64,000 nt of DNA. Origin: Xenorhabdus budapestensis (GTDB lineage Bacteria; Pseudomonadota; Gammaproteobacteria; Enterobacterales; Enterobacteriaceae). A program made the translations under genes and the position numbers. The stretch spans positions 1-64,000 of the forward strand of contig NZ_NIBS01000014.1 in the NCBI RefSeq assembly GCF_002632465.1, given 5' to 3'. The stretch's first letter is position 1, and each line of letters starts with the position of its first letter. Below are positions 60,747-64,000 of the stretch, one piece after another. The notes beneath the pieces were generated by a model. The model had not been told where the DNA came from and made no database searches. It saw only the letters and a program-made list of their open reading frames with translations.

Positions 60747-60838
60747 AAATAATGAATAAATTAAATAGTGAAAGAATTATGCTGAATAACGAAAAATAAT
60801 CATGAGTTATAAATAATAAAATTCAGGTTGCTAATATA

Positions 60839-60862
60839 CCTGAGTGAAAATATTCGCTCAGG
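60839..60862. other. Second intergenic hairpin before the KS-CLF gene
   Basis: CCTGAGTGAA and TTCGCTCAGG pair with one G-T step. Closer to the start, GGAG and CTCC (three bases apart, just before the ATG at 60895) could also pair and cover the ribosome site. Confidence 0.4.
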
Positions 60863-60894
60863 GGAACGCTATCATATTAAGGAGTCTCTCCTTT

Positions 60895-63800
60895 ATGGAA
60901 CATATTGCAATTATTGGGGTCGGGTGTTTATTTCCCGGAGCAGATACCCCTGAAAAATATTGGGATAACCTGTTACACGAAAAGGATTGTTCCACACCTT
61001 TATCGGCTCTGGAATTGGGGGTTGATCCGGCCTGTTATTATTCTCCGGTTGCCGGTACACCTGACACCATTAATTATGTCAATAATGGTCACGTTCGTGA
61101 TTTTCATTTTGATGGCAAAGGATATAACTTGCCGGAAGAAGAATTAAATACACTGGATGATCTATTTAAATGGACAATCTATGCAGCAGATCAGGCATTA
61201 AACGACAGTGGCTATCGCCAGCATAAAAATGTATTGCAAAAAACAGGACTAATTCTCGGTAGTATCGGTATGCCGACTCATTCAACTAAAAAATTAATGA
61301 GTCCGTTCTATCACAAAATATTACAACCCTATATTCAAAAATTAATTGGGCGACCGGATTTTCAATTTAATCAATTCTGGCCACAAGATAATCATTCTGA
61401 CCAGAATTTAATAACCGGCGGGTACAATGCCACAATTGCGGCATTGGCACTTGGACTGGCAGGTCCCCGTTATTGCCTTGATGCTGCATGTGCGTCAGCG
61501 TTGTATGCCATCAAACTGGGCGCTGATTATCTTCTCAGCCACAAGGCAGACATGATGCTGGTTGGGTCAATTTGCCATGTAGACCATATCTATATCGACC
61601 ACGGATTTAATATTTTGCAGGTTTTCCCTGAAAAGGGTGAGTCTATTCCTTTTGACAAAGCATCCAAAGGCGTAAAAGCCGGTGAAGGTGTTGGCGTCGT
61701 TGCTATCAAGCGTTATGCCGATGCTGTCCGTGATAACGATAAAATCTATGGCATAGTTGAATCTATTGGCTTGTCCAACGATGCGGGTACTAAGCATTTG
61801 TTAGTACCCGATCAGCAAGGACAAAATGTTGCATTGGAACGTGCTTATCGGAATAGTTCGCGGAACATCGATTACATTGAGTGTCATGCAACCGGCACTA
61901 ATATCGGGGATCAAATCGAGCTATCGACTATTGAAACCTTTTTTGGTGAACATAATCTTGATGGACAGGGAAAAATTCCATTAATTGGTGCTAATAAAGC
62001 TATCAATGGTCACATGCTCACTGCGTCAGGTATGGGGAGTCTGCTGAAAGTCTTGTTAGCTATGCAGCATAACCTGATCCCTGCCACGCCACGGGTCAAT
62101 CAACTGGTTTCAACACCCCAAGGGAAGCTCAATATCGATTATATTGTGCGGAAAGCCAGGCCCTGGCCCGAAAGTCAGCGCCCTAAACGCGCCGGGATTA
62201 ATGCCTTTGGTTTCGGTGGTGTCAACGGGCATATGGTTGTCAGTGAGGATACCCCTGAACGACGGGCTGCCTGTGTATCATTCCAGTCAGAAGAAACGCA
62301 GAAAATTGATCCACTGGCTATTGTCGGTATTGGCGTACATATGGCGAAAACTGAGGATAACCAGACGCTGGATCAGGTATTACAGCAAGGCACTCAGCAC
62401 TTTTATCCACTGCCGAAAACCCGTTGGATTGGCATGGAGGAACGCTCTGATGTGTTGGCAATGCGTGGAGTGAGTCAGCCACCTTTAGGCTCCTATATCG
62501 AAACATTTGAATTTGACTGTAAGAAATTCAAATTGCCACCGAATGTTGTCGGAGCACACTTAAGTTGTCATCTGTTCCTGTTGCCTATCGCGGAACGTGC
62601 ATTTCTTGATGCCGGTTATCGATTGGATGGCAGTAAGCGTAATATTGCCGTAATTGTGGCGGGAGGTATCGACTATAGCTGTCTGCGTTATCAGGTACGT
62701 AATGAAATTAGCTGGCAATTGAAACAGAGCCTGAATAGTCAAGGTATTCAATTGTCGGCAGAAGATACCCTTGCTTTGCAGGAGATCGTAAAAGATAGCC
62801 TGTTCCCGAAACCTTATCCCGAAGGTATTACCGGGGGGATTGGTAATATTGTGGCGAGCCGTTTGGCGGCACATTTGAAACTAAATGGCCCGGCATTTAC
62901 GCTTTATGGTGAAGAAAACTCTCCGTTTAAAGCACTGGAACTGGCTCAGTTTATGCTGACCAGACAACATGTGGATGCAGTGATAGTTGCCTGTACCAGT
63001 TTCGGCGGCACTCTGGAAAATGTGTTGTGGGATCACCAGTCTGAGCACGGAAATCAGATAGTCGGGGATGGTGGCGGAGTGATTGTTCTCAAACGCGAGC
63101 AGGATGCCATTAGTGACAATACACCGATTTATGCCGTGTTGGATGGGATTGGTACTTGCTATTTGCCTGATCACTCCCTTGATTTCACAGTAAATGAAGA
63201 TGCCATTGTGGCAGCCGCGCAATCAAGCCTGACCGCAGCCGGTTGTAGCGCAGATCAGGTCGGTTATGTTGAGTTGTATGCGGGCGGCAAATCTGGAGAG
63301 ATTGCAACTGAATTGTCTGCGTTGGGGCGGGTCTATGGTGCGACAGACGGGCAACCAACGACGGCTATCGGTACTCTGAAAGCCAATTACGGACATCTGT
63401 TTGCATCTGCTGGCCTGTTCGGCATTATTAAATCGGCCCTGCAACTGACACAACGATACTTACCGGTATTGCCGGATTACCCTCATCGTCAGGAGTTGGC
63501 ATATTATGCAGAGGGAAAATTCCACTTACCAGTACAAACTCAGGCGTGGCCAGCGCCGTTCAAAGCCCCTCGTCGTGCTGCAATCAGTCACTTGGGTATC
63601 GACCGCTCCTACAATCATGTGATTTTAAGTGAACCCCAGAACGGAAAACGTGCACGTCCAACCAGGCTACCGGCGTCAGATCAGCCCAGCCTGAAAGTGA
63701 CAGTTTATACTGCGAGAGAAAAAACAGTAGAGGAATTCATTCTCAACGCCCAGACCGTGGATCGTTTCGCAGCGTTGGCTGCGGCTGCTGTACCGTCAAA

Positions 63801-64000
63801 CGAGCCAAACAAGGCAGAACTAAGCAAGGCAGAAACAGCGCAGAAAATGCCACTGTCGATGGAAGTTAACCATTTCATCCGCAATGCCAATACCCAACTG
63901 CGTTATCTGCAATTGGAACAGACATTTTATCAATTGATAAAACAGCATTTGGTAGAAATGCCGGGTACACCGTCAATAAATTCGCAACCCATGCCAGTTA
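60895..64000 (+). CDS. PfaC-like KS-CLF protein (partial, runs off the window)
   Basis: ATG 60895 follows GGAG; the frame is open for 1035 codons to the window end. The first domain (1-450) is an active ketosynthase: HIAIIGVGCLFPGADTPEKY, Cys199 in LDAACASALYAIK, His331 in ECHATGTNIGDQ and His373 in INGHMLTASGMGS. The second (about 470-915) is a ketosynthase-like chain-length factor. Where Cys is expected it reads LYGEENSPFKALELA (Glu674), and the HGTGT His is lost (ELYAGGKSGE), while KANYGHLFASAG remains. PfaC, Zmn11 and the fabclavine homologues have this KS-CLF order, followed by dehydratase domains that would lie beyond the window. A Lys/Glu/Ala linker follows at the end. Confidence 0.85.
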   Translation, partial: MEHIAIIGVGCLFPGADTPEKYWDNLLHEKDCSTPLSALELGVDPACYYSPVAGTPDTINYVNNGHVRDFHFDGKGYNLPEEELNTLDDLFKWTIYAADQALNDSGYRQHKNVLQKTGLILGSIGMPTHSTKKLMSPFYHKILQPYIQKLIGRPDFQFNQFWPQDNHSDQNLITGGYNATIAALALGLAGPRYCLDAACASALYAIKLGADYLLSHKADMMLVGSICHVDHIYIDHGFNILQVFPEKGESIPFDKASKGVKAGEGVGVVAIKRYADAVRDNDKIYGIVESIGLSNDAGTKHLLVPDQQGQNVALERAYRNSSRNIDYIECHATGTNIGDQIELSTIETFFGEHNLDGQGKIPLIGANKAINGHMLTASGMGSLLKVLLAMQHNLIPATPRVNQLVSTPQGKLNIDYIVRKARPWPESQRPKRAGINAFGFGGVNGHMVVSEDTPERRAACVSFQSEETQKIDPLAIVGIGVHMAKTEDNQTLDQVLQQGTQHFYPLPKTRWIGMEERSDVLAMRGVSQPPLGSYIETFEFDCKKFKLPPNVVGAHLSCHLFLLPIAERAFLDAGYRLDGSKRNIAVIVAGGIDYSCLRYQVRNEISWQLKQSLNSQGIQLSAEDTLALQEIVKDSLFPKPYPEGITGGIGNIVASRLAAHLKLNGPAFTLYGEENSPFKALELAQFMLTRQHVDAVIVACTSFGGTLENVLWDHQSEHGNQIVGDGGGVIVLKREQDAISDNTPIYAVLDGIGTCYLPDHSLDFTVNEDAIVAAAQSSLTAAGCSADQVGYVELYAGGKSGEIATELSALGRVYGATDGQPTTAIGTLKANYGHLFASAGLFGIIKSALQLTQRYLPVLPDYPHRQELAYYAEGKFHLPVQTQAWPAPFKAPRRAAISHLGIDRSYNHVILSEPQNGKRARPTRLPASDQPSLKVTVYTAREKTVEEFILNAQTVDRFAALAAAAVPSNEPNKAELSKAETAQKMPLSMEVNHFIRNANTQLRYLQLEQTFYQLIKQHLVEMPGTPSINSQPMPV

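Overview
The window reads as a chromosomal segment of an AT-rich enterobacterium of the Morganellaceae, most likely Xenorhabdus, with Photorhabdus as the alternative. Three things point there: the conserved order mlaA-fadL-fadI-fadJ-sixA-smrB-prmB-aroC-yfcA-epmC-yfcL-mnmC-fabB-pdxB-usg-truA-dedA-accD-folC-dedD-cvpA-purF-ubiX-yfcH-yfcG-yfcD (the E. coli 'yfc' region with different inserts); a hut operon set between smrB and prmB; and short TA-ended hairpin repeats built around TTTCAAGTT. The genus is inferred from content, not proven.

Region 1 (1-8.6 kb) is an accessory island next to an Arg-tRNA(CCU) gene in the argW position. It starts with a tail fibre/assembly gene pair. Next come an Abi_2 (AbiF/AbiD) gene behind a consensus sigma70 promoter and a structured leader that looks like a small RNA, a Doc toxin-antitoxin pair, and a roughly 1 kb stretch dense in short hairpins with P4-satellite flavour. 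A Panacea (SocA-like) antitoxin gene overlaps a candidate toxin gene. Last is a P4-type integrase gene broken by a 100-bp TA-flanked MITE-like insertion that brings an in-frame stop.

Region 2 (8.6-29.8 kb) is core. It holds the outer-membrane lipid genes mlaA and fadL, an internally deleted yfcZ, the anaerobic beta-oxidation pair fadIJ with FadR-like sites, sixA and smrB. The histidine-utilisation genes hutI-hutG-hutC and hutU-hutH plus a permease follow, with two TGTATATACA HutC-type operators, then prmB, aroC (mepA is absent here), yfcA, epmC and yfcL. Region 3 (29.8-40.5 kb) carries insertions around mnmC/fabB: a coiled-coil membrane protein, a GNAT acetyltransferase, a tctCBA tricarboxylate transporter, a Cys/His-rich hypothetical and an EamA exporter. 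The fabB promoter has a perfect FabR palindrome and a FadR-like site. Region 4 (40.6-52.9 kb) is the housekeeping run pdxB to yfcD, with a perfect PurR box before cvpA-purF.

Region 5 (53.4-64.0 kb) opens a secondary-metabolite cluster: a multi-pass membrane protein, a 2023-residue KS-AT-ACP-KR megasynthase and a KS-CLF protein cut by the window end. The architecture is PfaA/PfaC-like but with one ACP. This matches the PUFA-synthase-like enzymes that make the polyamine part of zeamine/fabclavine antibiotics better than true PUFA synthases, which have tandem ACPs.
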